Assembly (NCBI GenBank): GCA_934573935.1
Contig: CAKTMO010000001.1
Span: 62,001 to 126,000, forward strand
DNA: 64,000 nucleotides
Direction: 5' to 3'
Source of the DNA: an uncultured Oscillospiraceae bacterium
GTDB taxonomy: Bacteria > Bacillota > Clostridia > Oscillospirales > Oscillospiraceae
The notes beneath the pieces were generated by a model. That model did no database searches, was not told the DNA's origin, and saw only the letters and a program-made list of their open reading frames with translations. Positions 44,651 through 53,536 of this stretch are shown here, in pieces (within the stretch, counting starts at the first letter, position 1; each line of letters starts with the position of its first letter). The position numbers were made by a program, and so were the translations under genes.

Positions 44651-45682
44651 ATGTGTTCTTTGGCGAAGGATATCGGTATCGACCTGGGTACCGCTTCTGT
44701 TTTGGTATATATCAAGGGTAAGGGTGTCGTGCTCAACGAGCCGTCGGTGGTGGCCATCGACAAAAACTCCGGCCGTCTGCTGAAGGTGGGCGCCGAGGCC
44801 CAGGCCATGCTGGGCCGTACCCCCGGCAACATCGTGGCCATCCGTCCCCTGCGGGAAGGCGTGATCTCCGACTACGACATGACCGAGCGCATGCTGAAGG
44901 AGTTCATCCACAAGGTCAACGGCGGCTTCCACCTGTTCAAGCCGCGGGTCATCATCTGCGTCCCCTCCGGTATTACCGAGGTGGAGGAGCGCGCCGTGGT
45001 GGACGCAGGCATCCAGGCTGGCGCACGCCGCGTGTATCTGATCGAGGAGCCTGTGGCCGCCGCCATCGGCGCCGGTATCGACATTGCCCAGCCTGACGGC
45101 CACATGGTGGTGGATATCGGCGGCGGCACCACCGATATCGCCGTCATCTCCCTCAGCGGCGTGGTGGAGTCCGCCTCCATCAAGGTGGCCGGCGACCAGT
45201 TTAACGAAGCCATTGTCAAGTATATGCGCCGCAAGCACAACGTCCTGGTGGGCGAGCGTACCGCCGAAATGATGAAGATGCGCATCGGCTGCGTCTTCCC
45301 CAAGGAGGAGGAGACCTCCATCGACGTCAAGGGCCGCTGCCTGCTGACCGGCCTGCCCAAGACCCTGACCATCACCTCCACTGAAATGCTGGAGGCCTTT
45401 GAAGAGCCCGTGGAGCGGGTGCTGGAGGCCGTGCACGGCGTGCTGGAGCGCACCCCGCCCGAGCTGGTGGCCGACATCTCCGACAACGGCATCGTCATGA
45501 CTGGCGGCGGCAGCCTGGTGGACGGCTTTGACAAGCTCATCACCGCCCGCACCGGCATCCACACCATCGTAGCCGAGGACGCCATCTCCTGCGTGGCCGA
45601 GGGCACCGGCAAGAGCCTGGATTCCCTCAACTCCATGACCGACGGCACCGTGAACCTGAGCCGCCGGAAGCAGATGAACTGA
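44651..45682 (+). CDS. mreB: MreB/Mbl-family actin-like protein
   Basis: A 343-aa bacterial actin that guides lateral wall synthesis. DIGIDLGTASVLVY (phosphate 1), DIGGGTTDIAVISL (phosphate 2), GERTAEMMKMRIG and VMTGGGSLVDGFD (adenosine) are intact. The start MCSLAKDIGIDLG follows GAGGTG 6 bases away. The start and VLNEPSVVAIDK resemble Mbl of Bacillus as much as MreB. The usual mreC-mreD partners are not adjacent, which also points to an Mbl/MreBH-type paralogue. A palindrome covers its promoter. Followed by the hairpin 45721-45753. Confidence 0.92.
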   Translation: MCSLAKDIGIDLGTASVLVYIKGKGVVLNEPSVVAIDKNSGRLLKVGAEAQAMLGRTPGNIVAIRPLREGVISDYDMTERMLKEFIHKVNGGFHLFKPRVIICVPSGITEVEERAVVDAGIQAGARRVYLIEEPVAAAIGAGIDIAQPDGHMVVDIGGGTTDIAVISLSGVVESASIKVAGDQFNEAIVKYMRRKHNVLVGERTAEMMKMRIGCVFPKEEETSIDVKGRCLLTGLPKTLTITSTEMLEAFEEPVERVLEAVHGVLERTPPELVADISDNGIVMTGGGSLVDGFDKLITARTGIHTIVAEDAISCVAEGTGKSLDSLNSMTDGTVNLSRRKQMN

Positions 45683-45720
45683 AAACACTGCATGAAATCT
45701 TCGATTTCCTGACAAAACGC

Positions 45721-45753
45721 CATCCAAGGCCCCCTTGTGTCAAGGGGGCCTTG
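45721..45753 (+). terminator. Terminator/repeat hairpin after the mreB-family gene
   Basis: AAGGCCCCCTTG-tgt-CAAGGGGGCCTTG-TTTATG, same family as the hairpins at 10997 and 12890 but with a short T run. Confidence 0.7.
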
Positions 45754-45780
45754 TTTATGCCGTAACACTTCCGCCCAGCG

Positions 45781-45872
45781 TCCGTAGGGGTCGGCGTCCT
45801 CGACGGCCCACACGAATACCGGCTGCATTTCTCTAAACCGGCAGGCCGCCGAGGATGTCGGCCCCTACACAC
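45781..45872. repeat. GTAGGGG...CCCCTAC repeat pair
   Basis: CGTAGGGGTCGGCGTCCTCGACGGCCC faces GCCGCCGAGGATGTCGGCCCCTAC in opposite orientation. Confidence 0.75.
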
Positions 45873-45897
45873 ACAACAGCGCTGACAGTATTACTAT

Positions 45898-45941
45898 TAA
45901 GAGGACGGCCATTTTGTCATGGCCGTCCTCTTTTATTTTTT
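45898..45941 (+). terminator. Terminator upstream of the aminotransferase promoter
   Basis: AAGAGGACGGCCA ... TGGCCGTCCTCTT followed by TTATTTTTT; it insulates the next promoter. Confidence 0.85.
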
Positions 45942-45942
45942 C

Positions 45943-45971
45943 TTGACGTTTCGGGGGAAATACGCTACTAT
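45943..45971 (+). promoter_or_regulatory. Predicted SigA promoter of the aminotransferase gene
   Basis: TTGACG, 17 bp, TACTAT, 62 bp before the start codon. Confidence 0.75.
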
Positions 45972-46032
45972 GTTGGTACAAAGCGCAGGCGACGGACCGT
46001 CCCTGCCGTCAAATCATAAGAGGAGGATCATC

Positions 46033-47223
46033 ATGAAGTTTTCCAGCAAGGTTCTGAAATGCGGCCTGTCCCCCATGCGTAAGTTTCATCCTTATGCCGT
46101 GGCAGCGGAAGCAAAAGGCAAGAAGATCTATCATCTGAACATCGGCCAGCCGGATATCGAGACCCCCAAGGCTTACTTCGAGGCCGTGCGTCACTTTGAC
46201 CTGCCCGTACTGGAGTACGCGCCGTCTCCTGGTATCCCCGTACTGATCGACGCCATCCAGAAATACTACGATGACCTGGGCATGCACTTTGAAAAGGGCG
46301 ACATCCTCATCACCAACGGCGGCAGCGAAGCCCTGCAGATCACCATGAACTGCATCCTGGACGATGGCGACGAGATCCTGATCCCCGAGCCCTTCTATCC
46401 CAACTACTACACCATGGCCTATACCTGCGGCGCCAAGATCCACCCCATTCCCACCTCTCCCCACGACGGCTATCACTACGCCGACCGTGCCAAGGTGGAG
46501 GCGGAGATCAACGAGCATACCCGCGCCATCATGGTCACCAACCCCGGCAACCCCACCGGCGCCGTCCTGACGCCCGAGGAGATGCGCATGATGGTGGACA
46601 TCGCCAAGGAGCACGACCTGTTCATCATCGGCGACGAGGCCTACCGTGAGTTCGTCTACGCCGGTGAGCCCCTCCAGTCCATGGGCCAGTTTGCCGACGC
46701 CGCCGACAATGTCATCGTCATCGACACCGTGTCCAAGCGCTTCTCCGCCTGCGGCGCCCGCATCGGCTGCATGATCTCCCGCAACAAGGAGCTGATGGCC
46801 CAGGCCATGAAGTACGCCCAGTGCCGTCTGTCCGTCCCCACCCTGGATCAGATCGCCTCCGCCGCGCTGTACACCGTCGGCCCCGAGTACTTCGCCGCCG
46901 TCCGCGACGAGTATAAGCGCCGCCGCGACACCGTCATGCGCAAGCTCAAGGAGATCCCCGGCGTGGTGTGCGAGTGTCCCCGCGGCGCCTTCTACGTGAT
47001 GGCTGCCCTGCCGGTGGACGACGCCGACAAGTTCCAGATGTTCCTGCTGGAAGAGTTCGACGACCACGGCGACACCGTCATGTTCGCCCCCGGCGAGCCC
47101 TTCTACGCCACCCCCGGCAAGGGCAAGAACGAGATCCGCATCGCCTACGTGCTAAAGCAGGAGGCCCTGGAGCGGGCCATGGATCTGCTCCGCCTGGGCA
47201 TCGAGGCGTACAACAAAAAATAA
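46033..47223 (+). CDS. PLP-dependent aspartate-type aminotransferase
   Basis: A 396-aa fold-type I aminotransferase (aspartate aminotransferase superfamily, subgroup I). PLP lysine Lys235 in SKRFSACGARIGC; NPGNPTG binds the cofactor ring, GDEAYREF the pyridine, and the C-terminal Arg in RIAYVL the substrate carboxylate. GAGGAGG is 6 bases upstream of ATG. The KRFSACG lysine context is typical of clostridial aspartate/aromatic aminotransferases; the amino donor is not certain. Single-gene unit with promoter and terminator. Confidence 0.92.
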   Translation: MKFSSKVLKCGLSPMRKFHPYAVAAEAKGKKIYHLNIGQPDIETPKAYFEAVRHFDLPVLEYAPSPGIPVLIDAIQKYYDDLGMHFEKGDILITNGGSEALQITMNCILDDGDEILIPEPFYPNYYTMAYTCGAKIHPIPTSPHDGYHYADRAKVEAEINEHTRAIMVTNPGNPTGAVLTPEEMRMMVDIAKEHDLFIIGDEAYREFVYAGEPLQSMGQFADAADNVIVIDTVSKRFSACGARIGCMISRNKELMAQAMKYAQCRLSVPTLDQIASAALYTVGPEYFAAVRDEYKRRRDTVMRKLKEIPGVVCECPRGAFYVMAALPVDDADKFQMFLLEEFDDHGDTVMFAPGEPFYATPGKGKNEIRIAYVLKQEALERAMDLLRLGIEAYNKK

Positions 47224-47237
47224 AACCAGACTTACAT

Positions 47238-47290
47238 AACACCTCGGCTGCGTACCACGGTACGCAGCCGAGGTGTTATCTTCTTTGCCG
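47238..47290 (+). terminator. Terminator of the aminotransferase gene
   Basis: AACACCTCGGCTGCGTACC / GGTACGCAGCCGAGGTGTT around a tiny loop, then ATCTTCTTTG. Confidence 0.88.
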
Positions 47291-47560
47291 GAGCGGCGGG
47301 GTGAGGGCACCCCGCCCTACGAAGATCTATCGATGGTTGCTGCGTAGGGCGGCCTGCCCTCAGGGCGTCGCCCGATAATGCGGCAGCTGCTGGTCATGGT
47401 TCGCAGGGGGCGGACGACTCTGTCCGCCCCTACGTTTAACGGTAATGCCATCATAAACCGAACGGGCGGGGTAGAACCCCGCCCGTTCGCACGAATACCG
47501 CACCCGCCATGCTTGACATGCGGGCCGACAGAGTCGTCGGCCCCTACAACGTCTATCCGC
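47290..47560. repeat. Long run of GTAGGGG-type palindromes
   Basis: At least five modules in 270 bp: GGCGGGGTGAGGGCACCCCGCCCTACG, GTAGGGCGGCCTGCCCTCAGG, GGGGGCGGACGACTCTGTCCGCCCCTACG, GGCGGGGTAGAACCCCGCC and GGGCCGACAGAGTCGTCGGCCCCTAC. It is the densest cluster in the window. The remaining bases to pyrG hold no gene. Confidence 0.75.
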
Positions 47561-47736
47561 CCATGTGTCCGCCGCGGGACAGGTACGAAAAAACCACCCT
47601 GAAAAACAGAGTGGCGTATTTTATATTTTAGCACTGTGCCTCGCTGAATGCAAGCTCTTTTCCCCCACTTTTTCATTTTCAGCGGATGGCGTGAAATCCG
47701 TCACTTTTTGCCCCCATATTTTGGGCTATTTGCGTC

Positions 47737-47765
47737 TTGACGGCGGAAAACCATACGACTACAAT
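47737..47765 (+). promoter_or_regulatory. Predicted SigA promoter of pyrG
   Basis: TTGACG, 17 bp, TACAAT, 73 bp before the start codon. The leader shows no T-tract attenuator like that of Bacillus pyrG. Confidence 0.7.
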
Positions 47766-47837
47766 GTACCATATTTTGATGTGCGCCGGTTCCTTTTCCT
47801 GCCAAAAGTCCGGCGCGGAAGGGATGGCGAGCGGCGT

Positions 47838-49430
47838 ATGAAATATGTATTTGTCACCGGCGGCGTGGTGTCCGGACTGGGAAAGGGCATCTGCGCGGCA
47901 TCGCTGGGGCGGCTGTTGAAGCAGCGGGGCCTGCGTGTGCGCAACCAGAAATTCGACCCCTATCTGAACGTGGACCCCGGCACCATGAGCCCCTATCAGC
48001 ACGGCGAGGTCTTCGTCACCGACGACGGCGCCGAGACCGACCTGGACCTGGGCCACTACGAGCGCTTCGTGGACGAGAGCCTGACGGGCCGCTGCTCCGT
48101 GTCCTCGGGGCGGGTCTACTGGGATCTGCTGAACCGTGAGCGTCAGGGCGCGTTCCTGGGCGGCACCGTGCAGATCATCCCCCATGTCACCGACGAGATC
48201 AAAAGCCACATCTACGCCATGGAGCAGGAGGACCTGGACGTCCTCATCTGCGAGATCGGCGGCACCGTGGGCGACATCGAAAGCCAGCCCTTCCTGGAGG
48301 CCATCCGCCAGGTGGCGGTGGAAAAGGGCCGTGAAAACGTGGTCTACATCCACGTCCCCCTCATCGTCCAGATCCCCGGCAGCGGCGAGCTGAAAAGCAA
48401 GCCCACCCAGCACTCCGTCAAGGAGCTGCTGAGCATCGGCATCCAGCCGGACATCCTGGTCTGCCGCTCTGACGTGCCCATCCCCGAGGATATGCGCCGG
48501 AAGATCGCCCTGTTCTGCAACATGTCGCAGGACTGCGTCATCCAGAATACCACGGCGGACACGCTGTACGAGGTGCCGCTGCTGCTGCAGAAGGAGGGCC
48601 TGGACGAGATCGTCTGCCGCAAGCTGGGCCTGGACCGCCCCGCCGCCGACATGACCCACTGGGCCGCCATGGTCAGCGATATCAAAAACGCCAAAAAGCA
48701 GGTCACCATCGCCCTGGTGGGCAAATACGTCCAGCTTCACGACGCCTACCTCAGCGTGGAGGAATCCCTCTTCCACGCGGGGACAGCCTGCGGCGCGGTG
48801 GTGCATATCCGCTGGGTGGACTCCGAAACCGTGACGGCGGAAAACGCGGCCCAGGTGCTGGCCGGATGCAGCGGCATCCTGATCCCCGGCGGCTTCGGCG
48901 ACCGGGGCATCGAGGGCATGATCGCCGCCGCCCAGTACGCACGGGAGCACAACGTCCCCTACCTGGGCATCTGCCTGGGCATGCAGATCGCCGTCATCGA
49001 GTTTGCCCGCCACGTCCTGGGCTGGGCCGACGCCCACTCCACCGAGATGGCCCCCCAGACCACCCACCCCGTCATCGACCTGATGCCGGATCAGGTGGGC
49101 GTGGCCGCCAAGGGCGGCACCATGCGGCTGGGCCAGTACCCCTGTGTGCTGGCCGACGGCAGCCGCGCCCGCACCCTCTACGGCCAAAGCGAGATCAGCG
49201 AGCGCCACCGCCACCGCTACGAGTTCAACAACGACTTCCGCGAGCGGCTCACCGCCGCCGGTCTGCGCCCCACCGGCACCTCCCCCGACGGCCGCCTGGT
49301 GGAGATCGTGGAGCTCCCCCACCACCCCTGGTTCGTGGGGGCTCAGTTCCATCCCGAGTTCAAGAGCCGTCCCGACCGGCCCCATCCCCTGTTCCGCGGC
49401 TTCGTGGCCGCGGCGCTGGACCATCAATAA
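47838..49430 (+). CDS. pyrG: CTP synthase
   Basis: A 530-aa CTP synthase making CTP from UTP with glutamine nitrogen. The synthetase half opens with [17 protein letters not shown] and contains [21 protein letters not shown] and [12 protein letters not shown]; the glutaminase half has GICLGMQ with nucleophile Cys379 and the His/Glu pair in AQFHPEF near the end. GGCGAGCGGCG is a weak RBS; in-frame sequence extends upstream to 47565 but crosses the promoter, and the chosen ATG gives the family's standard N-terminus. Confidence 0.97.
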   Translation: MKYVFVTGGVVSGLGKGICAASLGRLLKQRGLRVRNQKFDPYLNVDPGTMSPYQHGEVFVTDDGAETDLDLGHYERFVDESLTGRCSVSSGRVYWDLLNRERQGAFLGGTVQIIPHVTDEIKSHIYAMEQEDLDVLICEIGGTVGDIESQPFLEAIRQVAVEKGRENVVYIHVPLIVQIPGSGELKSKPTQHSVKELLSIGIQPDILVCRSDVPIPEDMRRKIALFCNMSQDCVIQNTTADTLYEVPLLLQKEGLDEIVCRKLGLDRPAADMTHWAAMVSDIKNAKKQVTIALVGKYVQLHDAYLSVEESLFHAGTACGAVVHIRWVDSETVTAENAAQVLAGCSGILIPGGFGDRGIEGMIAAAQYAREHNVPYLGICLGMQIAVIEFARHVLGWADAHSTEMAPQTTHPVIDLMPDQVGVAAKGGTMRLGQYPCVLADGSRARTLYGQSEISERHRHRYEFNNDFRERLTAAGLRPTGTSPDGRLVEIVELPHHPWFVGAQFHPEFKSRPDRPHPLFRGFVAAALDHQ

Positions 49431-49530
49431 GTTCTCTCCCTCTTCCGCATCCGCGGGGGTCGTTTTCCGGCCCCCGCGGATGCTTTTGTGTCAATTTTTG
49501 CGGACTTTCTTCGCCGCTGACACATCTTCC

Positions 49531-49559
49531 TTGACACCCCCGCCGCCCCCTGCTATAAT
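49531..49559 (+). promoter_or_regulatory. Consensus SigA promoter of the ABC exporter operon
   Basis: Perfect TTGACA, 17 bp, TATAAT. The leader is about 115 nt long; CCTTGCTCGTCACG..TATGGTATCAT at 49600-49636 is a weaker second candidate. Confidence 0.88.
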
Positions 49560-49681
49560 ACGCCCACCCTGAAAGATTTTTCGGCTTCCGCGGCAAAAAA
49601 TCCTTGCTCGTCACGCTGCGTCATATGGTATCATCAGCGTAAAGAGCACCCCCGCCGCTTGTTTTTAGAGAGGAGAATCCT

Positions 49682-50392
49682 ATGCTTGACATCCAACACC
49701 TGACCAAATGCTACAGCGAAAAAAAGGCCGTAGATGACCTGACCCTGCACATCGCCCCCGGCGAGATCTACGGCTTCATCGGCCACAACGGCGCAGGCAA
49801 GACCACCACCCTGCGATCCGTGGTGGGCATCCTGCAATTCGACCAGGGCGAGATCACCATCGGCGGCAAGTCCATCAAGACCGACCCCCTGGCCTGCAAG
49901 CGCCAGCTGGCCTATATCCCCGACAACCCCGACCTGTACGAGTTCATGACCGGCATCAAATACCTGAACTTCATCGCCGACGTCTTCGGCGTCAGCTCGG
50001 CGGAACGGCAGCAGCGCATCCGCCAATACGCCGACGCCTTCGAGCTGACCGACGACCTGGCCCAGCCCATCGCCGCCTATTCCCACGGCATGAAGCAGAA
50101 GCTGGCCATCATCGCCGCCTGGATCCATCAGCCCCGCCTCATCATCATGGACGAACCCTTCGTGGGTCTGGACCCCAAGGCCGCCCATCTGCTCAAGGGC
50201 ATGATGCGCGAGATCTGCGACCAGGGCGGCGCCATCTTCTTCTCCACCCACGTGCTGGAGGTGGCGGAAAAGCTCTGCGACAAGGTGGCCATCATCAAGG
50301 GCGGCAAGCTGATCCGCTCCGGCACCATGGAGCAGGTCAAGGGCGACGACAGTCTCGAGGAGGTCTTCCTGGAGCTGGAGGAGGATGCGTAA
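49682..50392 (+). CDS. ABC transporter ATP-binding protein
   Basis: A 236-aa nucleotide-binding subunit of an ABC-2-type exporter. Walker A GHNGAGKTTTL (about residues 36-46), Q loop, signature YSHGMKQKL in place of LSGGQ, Walker B RLIIMDEPFVGLDP and switch His in FFSTHVLE. AGAGGAG precedes ATG. Followed at once by its permease (stop and next start adjoin). Substrate unknown; drug, lipid or peptide export is typical. Confidence 0.94.
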   Translation: MLDIQHLTKCYSEKKAVDDLTLHIAPGEIYGFIGHNGAGKTTTLRSVVGILQFDQGEITIGGKSIKTDPLACKRQLAYIPDNPDLYEFMTGIKYLNFIADVFGVSSAERQQRIRQYADAFELTDDLAQPIAAYSHGMKQKLAIIAAWIHQPRLIIMDEPFVGLDPKAAHLLKGMMREICDQGGAIFFSTHVLEVAEKLCDKVAIIKGGKLIRSGTMEQVKGDDSLEEVFLELEEDA

Positions 50393-51991
50393 ATGGTCAA
50401 GACCCTATTAAAAAAGCAGCTGCTGGAGATCTTCCGCAGCTACTTCTACGACGCCAAGAAAAACAAAGCCCGCTCCCGCGGCGGCACCATCGCCTATATC
50501 GTGCTGTTCGTCCTGCTGATGGTAGGCCTGCTGGGGGGCATGTTCACCTTCCTGTCGGTATCCCTGTGCGCGCCGCTGGCGGCGGCGGATATGGCGTGGC
50601 TGTATTTCGTCATCATGGGCCTGCTGGCCATCCTGCTGGGGGCCTTCGGCAGCGTGTTCAACACCTATTCCGGCCTGTATCTGGCCAAGGACAACGACCT
50701 GCTGCTGTCCCTGCCCATTCCGGTGCGGGTCATCATGACCTCCCGCCTGCTGGGCGTGTACCTGATGGGCCTGATGTATTCCATCATCGTGATCCTGCCC
50801 GCCGTCATCGTCTACTGGTTCACGGTGCCCGTCACCGCGGGCGTCATCCTGGGGGGCGTGGTGCTGATGGCGCTGATCTCCCTGTTCGTGCTGACCCTGT
50901 CCTGCGCCTTGGGCTGGGTGGTGGCAAAGATCAGCCTGAAGCTGAAGCATAAGAGCTTCGTCACCATGGCGGCGTCGCTGCTGTTCATCGCGGCGTACTA
51001 TTTCTTCTATTTCCGCGCCCAGTCCCTCATCAGCGACCTGCTGCTCAACGCCGCGGACTACGGCGCGAAGATCCGTGACGCGGCCTATCCCCTGTACCTG
51101 TTCGGCCGCGTGGCCTGCGGCGACGGCGTTGCCATCGCCGTGGTCTCCGCCGTGGTGATCGCCCTGCTGGCGCTGGTGTGGCATCTCATCGCCCGCAGCT
51201 TCGTCAGCATCGCCACCGCCTCCGGCGCTGCCGCCAAGGCGGTGTATCGGGAGAAGGCGGTCAGGCAGGCCGGTGCGGACACCGCCCTGCTGCGCAAGGA
51301 GTTCGCCCATTTCACCGCCAGCCCCAACTACATGCTCAACTGCGGTCTGGGCGTACTGCTGCTGGTGGCCGGCGGCGTGGCGCTGCTTTTCAAGGGCGGC
51401 GTGTTCCTCTCCATGCTCAACGCTCTCTTTGTGGAGCAGGAGGACTGCGTCCCCATGCTGCTGGCCGCCGCCATCTGCCTGCTGGCCAGCATGAACAATG
51501 CCGCCGCCCCCTCCATCTCTCTGGAGGGCAAAGGCCTGTGGCAGCTGCAAGCCCTGCCCATCACACCGTGGCAGGCCCTGTGGGCCAAGCTGATGCTGCA
51601 AGTGCTGCTGACGGGCATCCCCGTGGCCTTCTGCGTGCTGTGCGTGGCGGTGATCGCCCCCCTGCCGCCGCTGGAGCTGCTGATGCTGGTGCTGACGTCC
51701 CTGCTGTACACGCTGTTCTACGCGCTGGTGTGCCTGACGCTGGGGCTGAAAATGCCGGTGCTGACCTGGACCAGCGAGATCACCCCCATCAAGCAGAGCG
51801 GCTGCGTGGCCATCGCGCTGCTGATTGGCTTTGTGTATCCGGTCCTGCTGTGCGGCGGCTATCTGGCCCTGGGCTGGAAACTGGGCTTCGTGGCCTACGC
51901 GGCGCTGTTCGCCGTGCTGACGCTGGCCCTCTCCGCCGCGCTGTACCTCTGGCTGAAGCGCAAAGGCGCCAAACTCCTGGCCGCCCTGTAA
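50393..51991 (+). CDS. ABC-2-type exporter permease
   Basis: A 532-aa membrane protein with about twelve hydrophobic segments, too long for a single ABC-2 half and typical of the clostridial putative ABC exporter permeases. An internal soluble segment (about residues 275-320) separates the halves. It is translationally coupled to the ATPase gene and has no separate promoter. Specificity cannot be read; no immunity, bacteriocin or lantibiotic gene is close. Confidence 0.88.
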   Translation: MVKTLLKKQLLEIFRSYFYDAKKNKARSRGGTIAYIVLFVLLMVGLLGGMFTFLSVSLCAPLAAADMAWLYFVIMGLLAILLGAFGSVFNTYSGLYLAKDNDLLLSLPIPVRVIMTSRLLGVYLMGLMYSIIVILPAVIVYWFTVPVTAGVILGGVVLMALISLFVLTLSCALGWVVAKISLKLKHKSFVTMAASLLFIAAYYFFYFRAQSLISDLLLNAADYGAKIRDAAYPLYLFGRVACGDGVAIAVVSAVVIALLALVWHLIARSFVSIATASGAAAKAVYREKAVRQAGADTALLRKEFAHFTASPNYMLNCGLGVLLLVAGGVALLFKGGVFLSMLNALFVEQEDCVPMLLAAAICLLASMNNAAAPSISLEGKGLWQLQALPITPWQALWAKLMLQVLLTGIPVAFCVLCVAVIAPLPPLELLMLVLTSLLYTLFYALVCLTLGLKMPVLTWTSEITPIKQSGCVAIALLIGFVYPVLLCGGYLALGWKLGFVAYAALFAVLTLALSAALYLWLKRKGAKLLAAL

Positions 51992-52018
51992 CCCAAAACC
52001 AGCCAGCCACAAAAAAGT

Positions 52019-52104
52019 CTGCAGGGCGGGGTAGAACCCCGCCCCTACGCACAACTTTGTTCCACCCCCCGTAGGGCGGGGTGCCCCCACCCCGCCGCAC
52101 AGCG
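52019..52104. repeat. GTAGGGG-type repeats between convergent genes
   Basis: GGGCGGGGTAGAACCCCGCCCCTACG and GTAGGGCGGGGTGCCCCCACCCCGCC, head to head. Confidence 0.75.
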
Positions 52105-52142
52105 AGTGCCAACCATTTACGTCATACGATACGCCGATACCC

Positions 52143-52182
52143 AAAAAACCGCCCGCATACCTCTCGGTATGCGGGCGGTTTC
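52143..52182 (-). terminator. Terminator of the TPM-domain gene
   Basis: ACCGCCCGCATACC-tctc-GGTATGCGGGCGGT; reverse strand continues TTTTTTGG. Confidence 0.9.
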
Positions 52183-52195
52183 CGTATATCCGTTT

Positions 52196-53188
52196 TTACC
52201 GTCTTCCGCCGCCGAATCCGCCTCCGCCGAAGCCGCCACCGCGGCTGCCGCCGCGGGAACCTCCGCCGAAGCCTCCCCCGCCAAAGCCGCCGCTGCGGCC
52301 ATTGCTGCGGGGTGTGCTGCGGGGCGGACGATAGCCGCCCTGGGGCGGCCGGTAGCCTCCGCCGCCCATGGGTGGACGGGGCCCGCCGCCGTAATGGGCC
52401 GGTCTGGGCGGGCGCGGCGCACGGGGCCGCAGCGCGCGGCCCCAGAAGATGGGATAATAGGGCACGGCGGGGATCACCCCGATGGCAGGCCCGCCCCTGT
52501 ACCGCCGCCGGTAGCGGTCATACCGCACACGGTCCAGCAGCGCCCACACCACCAAAATGGCGATGATCAGCACCACCACGCCCCCCAGCGATACCCCGCC
52601 GGAGGGTGTTTTCGCCGGTGCCGGCCAGCTGTCGCCGCCATTGCTTCCGCCGCCGGAGCCGCCCAGACCCGCCTGGGCATAAAACACATCCGCCTGCCGG
52701 AAAAAGGCCGCCGCCGCGCCGTCAAAGTCGCCGCTATAATAGGAGCTCTCAATGGCCTGCTTCAGCTTCTGCTGCATGGTGTCGTACCGGCCCAGCACCT
52801 GCATCACATTGTCGCCGCAGGCCACGTAATAGTCGTCGTCCTCCACCATCAGCAGCAGCATGTCGTTGGCGCCCAGCCCCCAGTCCGCGCCCAGGCGCTC
52901 TGCTGCCGTCTCCGGCGTCCAGCCCCTGACGCTGTCCACTGCCGCCACCGCCACCACGGCGTAATACTTCTGATCCCACGCGGCGTTGTAGCTCCGGATG
53001 GCCTCCACCGTCTCCGCCGACAGTACGCCCGCCTCGTCGCAGATCCACTGCTGGTATCTGACCTTCGGCAGCGCCACCGGCTCCTTTGCCAGAAAGCTGT
53101 CCTTCCGCGCCAGCCCAATGCAAATACTGCCCGCAACGGCCAGCACCAGCACCACCCACGCCACCGCGCGGTTGTTGAAGAATTTCAT
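52196..53188 (-). CDS. TPM domain protein with Gly/Arg-rich tail
   Basis: A 330-aa protein. An N-terminal signal-anchor (residues 7-26) is followed by a TPM_phosphatase domain (WICDEAGVLSAETVEAI ... LGANDMLLLMVEDDDYYVACG), a linker rich in Gly/Ser, one transmembrane segment (VVVLIIAILVVWALL, about residues 205-220) and a tail of GGGFGGGS-type repeats with Arg/Pro. TPM domains act in photosystem and membrane protein turnover in plants; in bacteria (YgcG-like) the role is unclear. The Gly-rich tail may be exposed and flexible. RBS AAAGGAG. It precedes xpaC-telA on the same strand only after repeats, so co-expression is not shown. Confidence 0.85.
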   Translation of the reverse strand: MKFFNNRAVAWVVLVLAVAGSICIGLARKDSFLAKEPVALPKVRYQQWICDEAGVLSAETVEAIRSYNAAWDQKYYAVVAVAAVDSVRGWTPETAAERLGADWGLGANDMLLLMVEDDDYYVACGDNVMQVLGRYDTMQQKLKQAIESSYYSGDFDGAAAAFFRQADVFYAQAGLGGSGGGSNGGDSWPAPAKTPSGGVSLGGVVVLIIAILVVWALLDRVRYDRYRRRYRGGPAIGVIPAVPYYPIFWGRALRPRAPRPPRPAHYGGGPRPPMGGGGYRPPQGGYRPPRSTPRSNGRSGGFGGGGFGGGSRGGSRGGGFGGGGFGGGRR

Positions 53189-53215
53189 AAATTGCTCCTT
53201 TCCAAAGGAGGTTGC

Positions 53216-53293
53216 TGCACGGGGCGTCGAGGACGCCGCCCCCTACGAAATATCTATTGTGTAGGGGCGGACAGGGTCGTCCGCCCCTACACA
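53216..53293. repeat. GTAGGGG...CCCCTAC repeat pair
   Basis: GGGGCGTCGAGGACGCCGCCCCCTACG next to GTAGGGGCGGACAGGGTCGTCCGCCCCTAC, the second nearly a perfect palindrome. Confidence 0.78.
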
Positions 53294-53309
53294 ATGTCTC
53301 GATACGCTG

Positions 53310-53368
53310 TTCAGCTCCGCAGCTCCATCAGTTTCTGCTTCAGTTCGCCCTCGATGTGGCCCAGCATC
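53310..53368 (-). pseudogene. Remnant of a telA 3' end
   Basis: 53320-53365 repeats the last 15 codons of telA (53546-53591): 42 of 46 bases agree. Read on the reverse strand it encodes GHIEGELKQKLMELRS and then a stop, against GRIEGELKQKLMELRG in telA. Three of the four changes are silent, which points to an old paralogue under selection, not to a recent tandem duplication. The rest of that paralogue is gone; 180 bp of unrelated sequence follow before telA. Confidence 0.7.
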
Positions 53369-53536
53369 CCCCATTTTGCGCAGGCGCAAAACGGGGACCC
53401 CGTTTTTTATTTCACATCCTCGGGCGGAATGGATCCGCCCTGCGGCAAGGTTTTGCTGCGCAAAACGCTTGGACGCGCTGGTGCGCGTGGCGGCTTTGCC
53501 GCCAGCCGAGCTGGGCCGACAGCTCTTTTTCCACTG

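Noticed and set aside
47290..47560. Possible CRISPR-like array from the cluster of repeats
   Set aside because: Repeats are palindromic, of different cores and irregular spacing, and no cas genes are near.
47565..47837. N-terminal extension of pyrG
   Set aside because: Would cross the predicted promoter, and CTP synthases begin at [11 protein letters not shown].
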